A stretch of DNA of 64,000 nucleotides, from assembly GCA_031277685.1 (NCBI GenBank), contig JAITLV010000126.1, positions 62,001 to 126,000 on the forward strand, given 5' to 3'. The notes beneath the pieces are model-generated. The model worked only from the letters and a program-made list of their open reading frames with translations, was not told the DNA's origin and did not search any database. Position numbers and translations under genes: made by a program. Source of the stretch: Sphingobacterium sp. (GTDB lineage Bacteria; Bacteroidota; Bacteroidia; Sphingobacteriales; Sphingobacteriaceae). Shown one piece after another: positions 37,275-45,838 of the stretch; within the stretch, counting starts at the first letter, position 1, and the number at the start of each line of letters is the position of its first letter.

Positions 37275-37282
37275 TAAATTTG
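37275..37282 (+). promoter_or_regulatory. TAnnTTTG -7 element before the dihydrofolate reductase family gene
   Basis: TAAATTTG lies 25 bp before the ATG at 37308 and fits the Bacteroidota -7 box. No well-spaced TTG was found. Confidence 0.5.
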
Positions 37283-37307
37283 GAGTATAATCAAATAACT
37301 AGAAACA

Positions 37308-37877
37308 ATGAGAAAGATCAGAATTTTCGAACACATCTCACTTGATGGTGTAATCGAGCATGATGGCGATTACCAATATGGCGCCTGGACAACAGCTTAT
37401 AGAAGCCCTGTTGGAGCAGAAATGCTCTTTCAAACATATGGTTCAAATTTTGATCTTCTTCTTGGCCGTCATACCTATGATATCTTTAGCAACTTCTGGC
37501 CTAATGCTGGTGATTTTCCAATGGCCAATGCCATAAATGAAGCAACAAAATACGTCGCAACACACCGTTCAAACAGTTTAGCATGGGGCCCTGTAGAGGA
37601 TTTGGGAACGGACATTGTAGCAGCGATCCGTAAGCTTCAATCAACCGAAGGCTCCGATCTGATTGTTGTGGGAAGTTCCACAATTACCTCCCTGCTACTT
37701 GACCATGGCCTCGTTGACGAAATTATACTTATTACCTACCCAGTTTTGCTGGGACATGGCAAACGCTTATTGGCAGACAAAGTGAATGCTCAACAACTCG
37801 TTTTTCTTGATTCAAAGGTTACACCTACCGGTGTGTTCATCAATAGCTATAAATATATGGGATCACTTAAACAATAA
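37308..37877 (+). CDS. Dihydrofolate reductase family protein (RibD C-terminal fold)
   Basis: 189 residues. It starts RKIRIFEHISLDGVIEHDGD and has LLLGRHTYDIFSNFWPN, SDLIVVGSSTITSLLLDHGL and DEIILITYPVLLGHGKRLL, the NADPH-binding and dimer segments of the RibD-C/DHFR-like family. Most such small proteins are reductases of unknown substrate rather than true DHFR. The gene is preceded by a TAnnTTTG element. Confidence 0.88.
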   Translation: MRKIRIFEHISLDGVIEHDGDYQYGAWTTAYRSPVGAEMLFQTYGSNFDLLLGRHTYDIFSNFWPNAGDFPMANAINEATKYVATHRSNSLAWGPVEDLGTDIVAAIRKLQSTEGSDLIVVGSSTITSLLLDHGLVDEIILITYPVLLGHGKRLLADKVNAQQLVFLDSKVTPTGVFINSYKYMGSLKQ

Positions 37878-38139
37878 TGTCCCATCAGCCAACACAATCA
37901 TTCTTCCTAATTATATCCTCATTCACCGGGAGTTCTGCCGTTTCATTTTCGTCAAGAACAAACGACGGAATTACATAAGCTTCACCGCCGATGGGCTTTC
38001 TGCGGAGGCATTAAACGTAAAGGTAAATCGACTCGATTTTGATATTCAATACCGTTCAGCTAGCTTTTTCTCAGAGCTCCGCAACAGAGCTATTGAAGAC
38101 AAATTCACACTAGATATTCAGATCAAAACTATAAAATAG
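37878..38139 (+). pseudogene. Possible fragment of a degraded gene
   Basis: Downstream of the reductase, one frame stays open to a TAG at 38137-38139 and reads IHREFCRFIFVKNKRRNYIS, then LNVKVNRLDFDIQYRSASFF and ends FTLDIQIKTIK. Codon use looks coding, but there is no plausible start codon inside the gap; the only ATG in frame is within the reductase gene. It may be the tail of a truncated gene. No family was recognised. Confidence 0.3.
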
Positions 38140-38195
38140 CTTGCAACACAGTTCAGATCGTACAACACTTTTAGCAGCTCGATCAAACTTGTTGT

Positions 38196-38942
38196 CTAAA
38201 GTATCTCTATCCCTTGTGCAATATATTTATTCATCTCCGGGCTAGTTGAATCGTTTTCTGTGACAATGATATCCAGCTTGTTGGTTTTATCTATGATGAA
38301 GTTTGACTCACTATCAAACTTATCAGATGTACACAATCCAACAATTTGGACACTTTGTTTCATCATAGCCCGTTTGGTTTCGGCATCCTCCTGATAATTA
38401 CTAGATAAATTCTCAGGCGTAATCGAACAAACTCCAAAAAAGTATAAATCAGCTCTAAAATTAGCGATACTTTCCAAGGTCGTATTGCCAAATGTCGTAA
38501 AGGCCGACTTGTAGAGTCTGCCTCCCAAAAATATAATTTCTATCAAAGGATGATCCTCGATTACACTCGCAACAGGAAAACTATTCGTGATAATTGTAAC
38601 CTTCAGATCCTTAGGCAAAATTTTAGTCAGTTCTAAGATCGATGTCCCGCCATCAAAAAAAAGTACCTGATCATTTTTTATTAGTGACAAAGCCTTTTGT
38701 GCAATAATCTTTTTCTGCTCAAGTCCTGCTTTCTCACGATCACGATAATGGTATTTTTTTTGCACAATACTATGGGCACCACCACGTACGGCACGGAGAA
38801 GATCCCGATCACTCAATTCCTTGATATCCCTCCGTATCGTATCTTCGGATACCAAAAGTTTTTTACTCAAGGTTTGAAAAGAAACCGAACCTTCCCTATT
38901 AGTGATATCTAAAATGGTTTGTAGACGATCGTACTTTAGCAT
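38196..38942 (-). CDS. DeoR/GlpR-family transcriptional regulator
   Basis: 248 residues. An N-terminal DeoR helix-turn-helix (SFQTLSKKLLVSEDTIRRDI, near residues 19-40) is followed by a sugar-phosphate-type sensor domain (VLFFDGGTSILELTKILPKD, TIITNSFPVASVIEDHPLIE, IFLGGRLYKSAFTTFG). Such regulators respond to phosphorylated sugars or nucleosides and bind inverted repeats. A perfect 12-bp inverted repeat lies in the divergent gap with the nucleotidase gene, and a matching site lies before the MFS gene, so both are likely targets. Confidence 0.9.
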   Translation of the reverse strand: MLKYDRLQTILDITNREGSVSFQTLSKKLLVSEDTIRRDIKELSDRDLLRAVRGGAHSIVQKKYHYRDREKAGLEQKKIIAQKALSLIKNDQVLFFDGGTSILELTKILPKDLKVTIITNSFPVASVIEDHPLIEIIFLGGRLYKSAFTTFGNTTLESIANFRADLYFFGVCSITPENLSSNYQEDAETKRAMMKQSVQIVGLCTSDKFDSESNFIIDKTNKLDIIVTENDSTSPEMNKYIAQGIEIL

Positions 38943-38980
38943 AGAAACAAATATATAGATTTAACTGAATATAATAAACA

Positions 38981-39011
38981 GCAAAATATTGCATATTTAG
39001 CAATATTTTGC
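38981..39011. promoter_or_regulatory. Perfect inverted repeat, likely DeoR-type operator
   Basis: GCAAAATATTGC (38981-38992) and its exact complement GCAATATTTTGC (39000-39011) are separated by seven bases. The site is between the divergent regulator and nucleotidase genes, 12 bp upstream of a TACATTTG -7 box, so a bound protein would cover the -33 region. The half-site AATATTGC recurs before the MFS gene. Confidence 0.7.
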
Positions 39012-39022
39012 AATAATATATT

Positions 39023-39030
39023 TACATTTG
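39023..39030 (+). promoter_or_regulatory. TAnnTTTG -7 element for the nucleotidase gene
   Basis: TACATTTG is a consensus -7 box, 22 bp before the ATG at 39053 and immediately downstream of the inverted-repeat operator. Confidence 0.6.
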
Positions 39031-39052
39031 TACACTAAGAAAAATAAAACTT

Positions 39053-39607
39053 ATGATAAAAAAGACGATTTCAATTGACATGGATGGTGTACTTGCAGAT
39101 ATCAAGCAGAGCTATCTTTCTTATTATTTCGAAGAAACTGGTATTTGTATAGACGAAAACGACATCATTGGACAGAGAGAAGCAGATTGTGTCCCCGATA
39201 AAACCGCTATTTCCAGATATTTACATACACCCGGTTTTTTTCGCAGTATACCTGTTGCAAAAGACGCACAAGATGTGGTCAAAGAGTTGCAGAACTATTA
39301 CGATATCTATGTTGTATCTGCAGCAATGGAATTCCCCACCAGTCTTTTTGAAAAACGAGAATGGCTACAAGAACATTTTCCTTTTATTTCATGGAAAAAC
39401 ATTGTATTCTGTGGATACAAAGGTGTTATAAACACAGATTTTCTAATCGATGATCATATCAAAAATTTAGATAGTTTTTTGGGAAGAGGCTTGTTATTTG
39501 AGACATTTCACAATGTTACTGAAGATCGTTTTGAAAGACTAAAGAATTGGAATGATGTACATCGTTTTTTTATAACTGATCTATCCAATAAAGTAATGAA
39601 TCTATGA
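39053..39607 (+). CDS. 5'(3')-deoxyribonucleotidase-like HAD phosphatase (NT5C family)
   Basis: 184 residues. The HAD motif I is ISIDMDGVLAD (nucleophile Asp10 and Asp12), followed by a motif II-like VVSAAMEFPTS and a motif III/IV region DFLIDDHIKNLDSF. This fits the NT5C family (PF06941), which removes phosphate from deoxynucleoside monophosphates, although substrate range in bacteria varies. It is controlled with the DeoR regulator next to it. Together with the MFS gene it forms a regulator-phosphatase-transporter set. Confidence 0.88.
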   Translation: MIKKTISIDMDGVLADIKQSYLSYYFEETGICIDENDIIGQREADCVPDKTAISRYLHTPGFFRSIPVAKDAQDVVKELQNYYDIYVVSAAMEFPTSLFEKREWLQEHFPFISWKNIVFCGYKGVINTDFLIDDHIKNLDSFLGRGLLFETFHNVTEDRFERLKNWNDVHRFFITDLSNKVMNL

Positions 39608-39610
39608 TGA

Positions 39611-39644
39611 ATAAGTGGTAAACACCTCGTGTGATACCACTTAT
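39611..39644. terminator. Hairpin terminator between the nucleotidase and MFS genes
   Basis: ATAAGTGGTA (39611-39620) pairs with TACCACTTAT (39635-39644), with an inner ACAC/GTGT stem. It lies four bases after the nucleotidase stop and ends ten bases before the MFS stop, and is T-rich downstream (TTTGTTT). Confidence 0.7.
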
Positions 39645-39653
39645 TTGTTTACC

Positions 39654-40853
39654 CTATTTTCCAGTCTGAAATTTCCAATAGATCCAATAAGAGACTGCGA
39701 GGGAGAGCATCAGAAAAGCAACAACAATAAGAGAGACCGAAATTCCATAAAATTGCGCAACGCCACCCAATAGCGCTGGTCCTAACAATTGTCCTGAATG
39801 CCCTAGTGTTGACATAACGGGAATACTTGCCGAGGCTCCGACTCCTTTTAAATTTCCAGCATGGCTAAATAAAATCGGAACGATATTCGCCGCTCCAAAG
39901 CCCAACAGAATAAATCCTGCCAGTGCACCCCAATAGGAGGGTGAAAACACAGCAATCAATAAACCAAATACAGCCATGAGCCCCCCACCAATCACAACAA
40001 CACGATGGTCTAACCGGACAACAAGTGCATCTCCAAAAAGCCGCATTGTTGCCATGGCAATAGAAAATGCCGCATATCCAATACCTGCGATTTCAAGAGG
40101 AGCCTTTTTTTCCTCATGCAAAAATACCGCGCTCCAATCCAGCATCGAACCCTCCGAAAGGTAAGCACAAAAACATAACATCCCTAGAAACAACACATGC
40201 CAATTTAACCACCCCGCCCATTTAGACTGACCTAAAGACATTTTTTGCTGGTCACAATGGGCGTTGATACTCACTTCCTCTTCCCGTGCGTACAGCCTAC
40301 GATACATGACAAACATGATGATTACGATTAAAAAAGAGATCAACAACATCGCATGGCTTGCCTGGAGACCTAGCTTCATCAACAGCCCCAAACCAAGTGA
40401 TCCAGTTAATCCACCAACACTAAAAATACCATGTAAACCAGATAAGATAGGCCGTTCAAAAAGCTTTTGGATTAGAATAGAATGTGCGTTTGCAGAAACC
40501 TCTATTCCGCCCATACACATACCAAAACAAAATAGCGTAATCCCCATCGCCATAATGGAATTGGCAATTAACAACATCGGCAAGATGAAGGCCAATGTAA
40601 TACCCGAAAGAAAGATAATCTTCCTTGTTCCAAACTTATTCAGAAGAACAGTCGAAAATGGCATAATAAAAAGAGCTCCGCCACCAATCAGAAGCATTAA
40701 AAGTCCTAAAACACCATCATCAATTCCAAGCCTTTGTTTAACATAGGGGACAATCGGTGCCCAACTGGCGAGTCCCAATCCGCATACAAAAAAGATAAAT
40801 CTGACAGCATTTCGCGCTGCATTCGGGTGGATAGATAATGATTTAATGTTCAT
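39654..40853 (-). CDS. MFS transporter (YbjJ-like)
   Basis: 399 residues with 12 predicted helices. It carries an MFS A-like loop (LLNKFGTRKIIFLSG, near 66-80) and a repeat-like second half. The run GLHGIFSVGGLTGSLGLGLL and the gene company (HAD phosphatase, DeoR-type regulator) recall E. coli YbjJ beside the YbjI HAD phosphatase. The substrate is unknown; a sugar or nucleoside is a reasonable guess given the regulator. It faces the nucleotidase gene and has its own operator and promoter. Confidence 0.88.
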   Translation of the reverse strand: MNIKSLSIHPNAARNAVRFIFFVCGLGLASWAPIVPYVKQRLGIDDGVLGLLMLLIGGGALFIMPFSTVLLNKFGTRKIIFLSGITLAFILPMLLIANSIMAMGITLFCFGMCMGGIEVSANAHSILIQKLFERPILSGLHGIFSVGGLTGSLGLGLLMKLGLQASHAMLLISFLIVIIMFVMYRRLYAREEEVSINAHCDQQKMSLGQSKWAGWLNWHVLFLGMLCFCAYLSEGSMLDWSAVFLHEEKKAPLEIAGIGYAAFSIAMATMRLFGDALVVRLDHRVVVIGGGLMAVFGLLIAVFSPSYWGALAGFILLGFGAANIVPILFSHAGNLKGVGASASIPVMSTLGHSGQLLGPALLGGVAQFYGISVSLIVVAFLMLSLAVSYWIYWKFQTGK

Positions 40854-40908
40854 ATAAATTTGAGATAAACTAACATATGATAGCGATAGATCGCTTGGTT
40901 CAGTAAAA

Positions 40909-40938
40909 CAAAACTATCAATAATAAATCAAAAACAAA
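40909..40938 (-). promoter_or_regulatory. Promoter of the MFS gene
   Basis: On the minus strand TTTG (40938-40935) is followed after 18 bp by TAGTTTTG (40916-40909), matching the two Bacteroidota promoter boxes, 55 bp before the ATG at 40853. Confidence 0.55.
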
Positions 40939-40943
40939 GCATA

Positions 40944-40965
40944 TTATTGCATAATATTGCAATAA
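40944..40965. promoter_or_regulatory. Second DeoR-type operator, upstream of the MFS promoter
   Basis: TTATTGCA (40944-40951) and TGCAATAA (40958-40965) form an inverted repeat around six bases. It shares AATATTGC with the perfect operator at 38981-39011, and lies just upstream of the MFS -33 box. Common control of the two promoters is inferred from this match. Confidence 0.6.
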
Positions 40966-41188
40966 ATGCAAGTTAAAGCAAAAAAAATGTTTTATCATCT
41001 ATAAACAGACAATCGGTACTGGAATACTTCACTGTAAATATTACTAATTTTAAATAGATTTTAGGCTATAGACTTCAGTTCTATTTTTGTTATACTGATG
41101 ATTTATCCCTAAATTAACAAGATAAAGTAAAGTCTTGCAAACAAAAACGGCTTGATAAAAAATATATGCAGAACGTCTATTTTACACG

Positions 41189-41647
41189 ATGAATTATAAA
41201 ACTATAGGTTATTTTCTTTCCTCAACACTACTTATAGGATTACTCTATACGAATAACTGGTTTGATGTGTCCTATACTTTCCGCCAGTTATTAGGGATTA
41301 TATTCTTGATAATTTATTTTATTGGCATGGTCTGCCTCCTCCACACCCCTATTTCTGAGGATAAAAAACTAAGAAAACATCTCTTCCTAAAATCGGGTAT
41401 CTTAATACTTATTGCTCTTGTAATTGTTATTTCTCAATGGCTTATGCACAAAGAAAATGATCGTCTAGGTGCAGGTTACTTACTGTATTTTGAAATACTT
41501 GGGTTTGGAATTCCACTGATTATTTATGCTTCAATAGAATCAATTTGGTTGCTTGCTAAACAGAAATACGCCCTGCTATGCATCAATCTTTTCTTGGTGA
41601 TGGGGATCTATTGTCTTGTTATTTTCAGTGGACTTTTCGGTTTTTAA
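41189..41647 (+). CDS. Polytopic membrane protein of unknown function
   Basis: 152 residues with about five hydrophobic helices, for example TFRQLLGIIFLIIYFIGMVC and SGILILIALVIVISQWLM. There is a charged loop between helices two and three (SEDKKLRKHLFL). A TATTTTTG -7-like box lies at 41082-41089, 100 bp upstream. No family was recognised. Confidence 0.65.
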   Translation: MNYKTIGYFLSSTLLIGLLYTNNWFDVSYTFRQLLGIIFLIIYFIGMVCLLHTPISEDKKLRKHLFLKSGILILIALVIVISQWLMHKENDRLGAGYLLYFEILGFGIPLIIYASIESIWLLAKQKYALLCINLFLVMGIYCLVIFSGLFGF

Positions 41648-41957
41648 ATAATGAGAACTGTTGGTTGACTCGCCCTATTTCGCTCACTATTGGATCAAAC
41701 AGAAACTGGATCTGGGTAGTCAGTCGAGCCTAAAAATGGTTGTACAATTATCGCTCTATTTCTAAACGATAAATAGAGGCAAGTATACTATAATAAGTAT
41801 TTGTCGCTAAAACCCCGTTGAAGTAGCTATTGTTAGGTAAACAAAATTTTTTAGTATATCTTTAAGATTCAAAATTGGAGCAATGATGTAACCTAATGTA
41901 GCTCAATAAACTGTCATCAACAGGTAACAGAAAATTTTTGTCAAAAAATTTAAACAT
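41648..41957. other. Intergenic region before aadS
   Basis: The 310-bp gap contains one inverted repeat, CTCTATTT (41754-41761) with AAATAGAG (41771-41778), and no coding-like frame. There is no T tract after the hairpin. No attachment-site repeats or insertion-sequence ends flank aadS here. Confidence 0.45.
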
Positions 41958-42824
41958 ATGCAAACTCGGAACGAAAAATTACAACAGATCATCAACTGGT
42001 CGCAAAATAATCCGGATATTCGTGCTGTCCTCCTAACAAGCTCATTGGTAAACCCATTGGCACCTGTCGATGATTTGAGCGATTTAGATATCGAACTTGT
42101 ATTTGATAACAACAAAAAATATATTTCGGATAAGAGTTGGATAAATAACTTTGGTACCCCTATTGCAATGATCGAAGAAGATGAAAGCTACTTTGATGGC
42201 AAACATGCGATGAAGATGGTTTTGTATGCAGATCATACAAAAGTCGATTTTAAATTATATAGTGTACCTAATTTTTTAAAAGAGGTACATCAAGAACAGT
42301 TATGCGAAGATTGGGATATTGGTTATGAAGTATTAGTTGATAAAGATAATCTAACACAAACGCTTAAAAAGCCAACCTATCAGGTCTCTATCATAAAAAA
42401 ACCGGCAGAACCAAAATTCAGACAGCTACTCAATGACTTTTGGTGGGATACAACCTATGTAGCTAAATGCCTTGCAAGGGAGGATATTTTTTATGCAAAA
42501 TTTATGTCAGAAGACAACATTCGTAGCGAATATCTAATACCGTTGATCGAATGGTATATCGCCAGCCAACACGATTGGAACATAACAACCAATAAGCATG
42601 GGCGGTTATTTAAAAAATACTTGACCAACCAAACCTGGGAAAAAGTAGTAAAAACTTTTTCAGCAAGCAATATCAATGAAAATTGGTCAGCATTGTTTGC
42701 AATGGCTGATCTCGTTACAGAAATAGGCAACGAATTAGCAGATAAATTAATGTATGAATATCCAACGAAGCTTGAAAAAGATATCAGAAACTATCTTTTA
42801 GCAATAAAGGATAGTTCCGTTTAA
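41958..42824 (+). CDS. aadS: Aminoglycoside 6-adenylyltransferase, AadS-like
   Basis: 288 residues, the full length of the family. The nucleotidyltransferase core is TSSLVNPLAPVDDLSDLDIE (residues 27-46), with the metal-binding Asp pair in DLSDLDIEL. Further matches to AadS of Bacteroides include IAMIEEDESYFDGKHAMKM, the run LLNDFWWDTTYVAKCLARED, and EYLIPLIEWYIASQHDWNIT. The enzyme adenylylates streptomycin at position 6. The gene stands alone between unrelated genes with no mobile-element remnants, so it looks chromosomal. Whether it is expressed cannot be seen. Confidence 0.9.
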   Translation: MQTRNEKLQQIINWSQNNPDIRAVLLTSSLVNPLAPVDDLSDLDIELVFDNNKKYISDKSWINNFGTPIAMIEEDESYFDGKHAMKMVLYADHTKVDFKLYSVPNFLKEVHQEQLCEDWDIGYEVLVDKDNLTQTLKKPTYQVSIIKKPAEPKFRQLLNDFWWDTTYVAKCLAREDIFYAKFMSEDNIRSEYLIPLIEWYIASQHDWNITTNKHGRLFKKYLTNQTWEKVVKTFSASNINENWSALFAMADLVTEIGNELADKLMYEYPTKLEKDIRNYLLAIKDSSV

Positions 42825-42956
42825 TACACATATATGTTCACCTGACTTTCTTTCTCAAAGCTCGTTCATATCGAACATATGCTATTTTTCTTTTTCCTCA
42901 TTTGAATAATTTATTATATTTAATTATCGTATTTTCTAGAACTTAAAAAGATCGCT

Positions 42957-43493
42957 ATGATGATAAAAACACTAACATTGAACTTATTTTTCCTGTTATT
43001 GGGGATTAACACTTTTGCGCAGAACAAAGCAGGGTTGGAAGCACTTTTGAATAAGAATTCAGAGTTTGTTTTTCCACAAACAACACAAAAGATTGAAAGT
43101 GCATTGCATACGAAGACTATTTATTATGAAGACGCTAATGACGAAAAATATGCTAAATGGCTCACAAATTCTGGTCTGGAACTTTATGCCGGCATTGGAA
43201 AAAACAACAGCATTAATGAAATATTTTTTGATATTCCAGATGACAAATCTCTTGTTATAGCAGGTTTACCGTTTAATCTTATACTGAACAAAACCACTTT
43301 GAAAGAAAGCAAAGTCAAATTCAACAAATATACCGCTAAAACACAAAAAATGGATGATGGAAGCACATTCCCAGGTGGTACAAAACTTACCTTTAAAACA
43401 GGAAAACATTATGCTACGTTAATTTTTGACAGTAATAATCTACTGCGATTTTTGGGACTTACTACCGAACTTATTGATCCCGGGGCAAATTAA
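42957..43493 (+). CDS. Exported protein of unknown function
   Basis: 178 residues with a signal peptide (LTLNLFFLLLGINTFA, cleavage near residue 21). The mature part is mixed, with FDIPDDKSLVIAGLPFNLIL, FPGGTKLTFKTGKHYATLIF and an end GLTTELIDPG. It looks like a compact periplasmic protein. No family was recognised. It starts 132 bp after aadS. Confidence 0.65.
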   Translation: MMIKTLTLNLFFLLLGINTFAQNKAGLEALLNKNSEFVFPQTTQKIESALHTKTIYYEDANDEKYAKWLTNSGLELYAGIGKNNSINEIFFDIPDDKSLVIAGLPFNLILNKTTLKESKVKFNKYTAKTQKMDDGSTFPGGTKLTFKTGKHYATLIFDSNNLLRFLGLTTELIDPGAN

Positions 43494-43517
43494 ATAAGCG
43501 CAACACATTGCTTCACA

Positions 43518-43775
43518 TCAAAGTCTATACCTGAGAGAGATGGCTCGCCAGATATGATTTGCGAGATCTTGATCTAATTCATGTTGTTGAAAACACCATC
43601 TCTCTTTTTTTTTAATCAATGTCTGTAGCATACCATCCAACAGTAACTCCAATGCTGTGTCTTCTTTGGTTGGACTCTTTTTCAACAAACAAACCTCAAA
43701 ATCTCTTTCCTTATATGTAATGCGGAATATTTGCCCTTTATAAGATGTATTTAACTGTCCAATTGTATCTTCCAT
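43518..43775 (-). CDS. Small unrecognised protein
   Basis: The frame runs to 43883 but crosses a strong hairpin; the ATG at 43775 (MEDTIGQLNTSYKGQIFRIT) is preferred and gives 85 residues. It is soluble and mixed, with YKERDFEVCLLKKSPTKEDT and an ending RAISLRYRL. The upstream terminator-type repeat separates it from the methyltransferase gene, so it is probably transcribed on its own. Confidence 0.55.
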   Translation of the reverse strand: MEDTIGQLNTSYKGQIFRITYKERDFEVCLLKKSPTKEDTALELLLDGMLQTLIKKKERWCFQQHELDQDLANHIWRAISLRYRL

Positions 43776-43848
43776 CGTAAGTAACTCAAATTTAGTTTTA
43801 TCTATGAGAATCAGTATCAACACTGCTAAATAATAATGTAAATATACA

Positions 43849-43899
43849 AAACAAAAGCGATTAATTACTAACTTTATTAGCAATTAATCGCTTTTGTTT
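43849..43899 (-). terminator. Long perfect inverted repeat, terminator of the methyltransferase gene
   Basis: Eighteen-base arms (43849-43866 and 43882-43899) are exact complements, and the 15-base loop can pair further (CTAA with TTAG). On the minus strand it follows the methyltransferase stop at 43962 by 62 bp and ends in a TTTTGTTT run. Confidence 0.7.
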
Positions 43900-43961
43900 G
43901 ATATTTTCCTAGAACGATGCTAGCTTCATGAGAAAGGTCTTCTCTCGCTTCAACCTAGATA

Positions 43962-44762
43962 CTATTTTTTCACGGCGGCTAATGCAAAAACCATTGGAAT
44001 TTTGTCTTCAAGATGTTCAATTCGATATTTATTCTTTTCAAATTCAATAGTTCCCCTGAAGCAATTGTAAGGGGAATAATCAAATTCGTCAAGTTGAGTT
44101 ATACAAAGGCCGTTTTTAATCAGACTATTGACCACTTCACTTAGACTATGGTTCCACATAACATATTCCTGTGTTATTTGTGCATTTTTGTCTGCATAAG
44201 TACCATTTTCCGTTTCTATAATAGCACCAGTGTTAAAATACCGATAACCTATTTTTTCAAAATCATCGTCAAACATCCAAACAACAGGATGAAATTCCAC
44301 AAATACAAATTTTCCGTTGGGCTTGAGAAATTTAGCGATAATTTTCGCCCACTGGTCTAAATCAGGCAACCAACCGATTGTCCCATAGCTTGTAAAAACA
44401 ATATCAAATTGCTGTTCTAAATGATTGGGTAAATCATATACATCACAACAGATAAAATGTGTATTCGCACCCGTTTCGTTAGCTATTTTCCGCGCGGTAT
44501 CAATTGCTTTATCCGACAAATCAACACCGATCACCTCAGCCCCAAGCCTACTCAATGAAATCGAATCTTGGCCAAAATGACATTGTAAATGCAATATCGT
44601 TTTTCCCTGTATATTGCCGAGTAAGCCTAATTCGATGTCATTTAGAGAATTTCTCCCTTCAAGAAAACTTGGAAGATCATAAAACTCTGAATTCACATGT
44701 GAATCCACTCTATTGTTCCAAGAAACTCGGTTTATATTCAGATAATTTTGTTCTGTATTCAT
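43962..44762 (-). CDS. Class I SAM-dependent methyltransferase
   Basis: 266 residues. The SAM motif I is KTILHLQCHFGQDSISLSRL (near 54-73), followed by VIGVDLSDKAIDTARKIANE (motif II) and FDIVFTSYGTIGWLPDLDQW (motif III region). The end, FRGTIEFEKNKYRIEHL, is family-typical. Substrate unknown; related proteins are small-molecule methyltransferases. The stop is followed by a strong hairpin. Confidence 0.88.
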   Translation of the reverse strand: MNTEQNYLNINRVSWNNRVDSHVNSEFYDLPSFLEGRNSLNDIELGLLGNIQGKTILHLQCHFGQDSISLSRLGAEVIGVDLSDKAIDTARKIANETGANTHFICCDVYDLPNHLEQQFDIVFTSYGTIGWLPDLDQWAKIIAKFLKPNGKFVFVEFHPVVWMFDDDFEKIGYRYFNTGAIIETENGTYADKNAQITQEYVMWNHSLSEVVNSLIKNGLCITQLDEFDYSPYNCFRGTIEFEKNKYRIEHLEDKIPMVFALAAVKK

Positions 44763-44986
44763 ATCCTAAATCTACTGTTTTTATTCCCATATTTTACCTA
44801 CCAACACGATCTTCCAACAAACAATAGTCTCTCCATATAAATAGACCAATTTATCTGACTGAACAAGGTGCATTCCCTATCACGATCACTATTGAGAACT
44901 ATCAAGCAAGGTCGCCCATCTTGTCTATCTAGTTTCCACCAGTAAATCATTGATTTAATTTGATTTTGGGATAACACAACACGCCC

Positions 44987-45778
44987 CTATTGCTTTCGGA
45001 ATTCCAGATTAATTGTAGAGTGTTGATAACGCCCTAGCCGATTTCTTTCGATTAATTTGAGCTTATTTTTTGTTTGAACAAATGTTAAACCTGTAAAATC
45101 GTAATAACTCCAATAAGCTCTCGTATAAAAGTGAAATGAGCGCGAAGGGATATGATCCAAATCAAAGAAAAAGCTATTCTGCGTTTCTAAACTGTCAACA
45201 ATTATAAGCTTATTGCTTTTAGGTCTTTCAATAATTAGATATTTGTATAATGGAATGTTGTCATTTTCCGTTTTGATAAAACCAAAGTGGCCATCACTTT
45301 CACAAGCATTCACCGCTAATCTTTTAGCTTTTTCGTGATTCAATTCGAACGCTTGATAATATTCCGGTTCAGCAATATTGTCAAAATATATTTTTATACT
45401 ATTTGAATCGATTTTCTCACTCGTCAGGTACAAGGGCAAAAATTCGGTACTTGTCGACCAATTTGTTTTAACATCAATCTCTGAGGGCATCTGAGAAAAA
45501 AATGTCAATGTATCATTTTTGAGTGAAAACGTACCTCTTGATTGGTTCTCATAGCCCACATCTTCACCAGCTTTCAACGGCAAGTTTGTTTCCTTATAAA
45601 GATAACTGTGATCCCCAAAGTTTAATACCAATTCATTGGTCGGATCACTTTTATACCTTACAATTTCAACATTTTCAGACGTTGCGTGACGCATATCCTT
45701 TTCCTGCACATTGTTCTGACAGGATGCCAAGCTAAATAAAAGCACGAACAGCCTATTGTAATTTTCCAGCACCCACAT
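44987..45778 (-). CDS. Putative lipoprotein of unknown function
   Basis: The ATG at 45778 (MWVLENYNRLFVLLFSLASC) is preferred to one at 45799 because it gives a clean lipobox (LASC). The product has 263 residues. It begins QNNVQEKDMRHATSENVEIV and has beta-rich stretches such as RSFHFYTRAYWSYYDFTGLT. It ends STINLEFRKQ. No domain recognised. The lipoprotein gene at 45839 lies 60 bp upstream on the same strand. Confidence 0.65.
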   Translation of the reverse strand: MWVLENYNRLFVLLFSLASCQNNVQEKDMRHATSENVEIVRYKSDPTNELVLNFGDHSYLYKETNLPLKAGEDVGYENQSRGTFSLKNDTLTFFSQMPSEIDVKTNWSTSTEFLPLYLTSEKIDSNSIKIYFDNIAEPEYYQAFELNHEKAKRLAVNACESDGHFGFIKTENDNIPLYKYLIIERPKSNKLIIVDSLETQNSFFFDLDHIPSRSFHFYTRAYWSYYDFTGLTFVQTKNKLKLIERNRLGRYQHSTINLEFRKQ

Positions 45779-45838
45779 CGCTATTAAGTTTAAGCCCAAA
45801 GTTCAAACCATTTTCCTTCCATAAATTATGGATAATAA

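Noticed and set aside
40264..40746. 160-residue ORF opposite the MFS gene
   Set aside because: It is antisense to conserved membrane helices; its composition mirrors the transporter codons.
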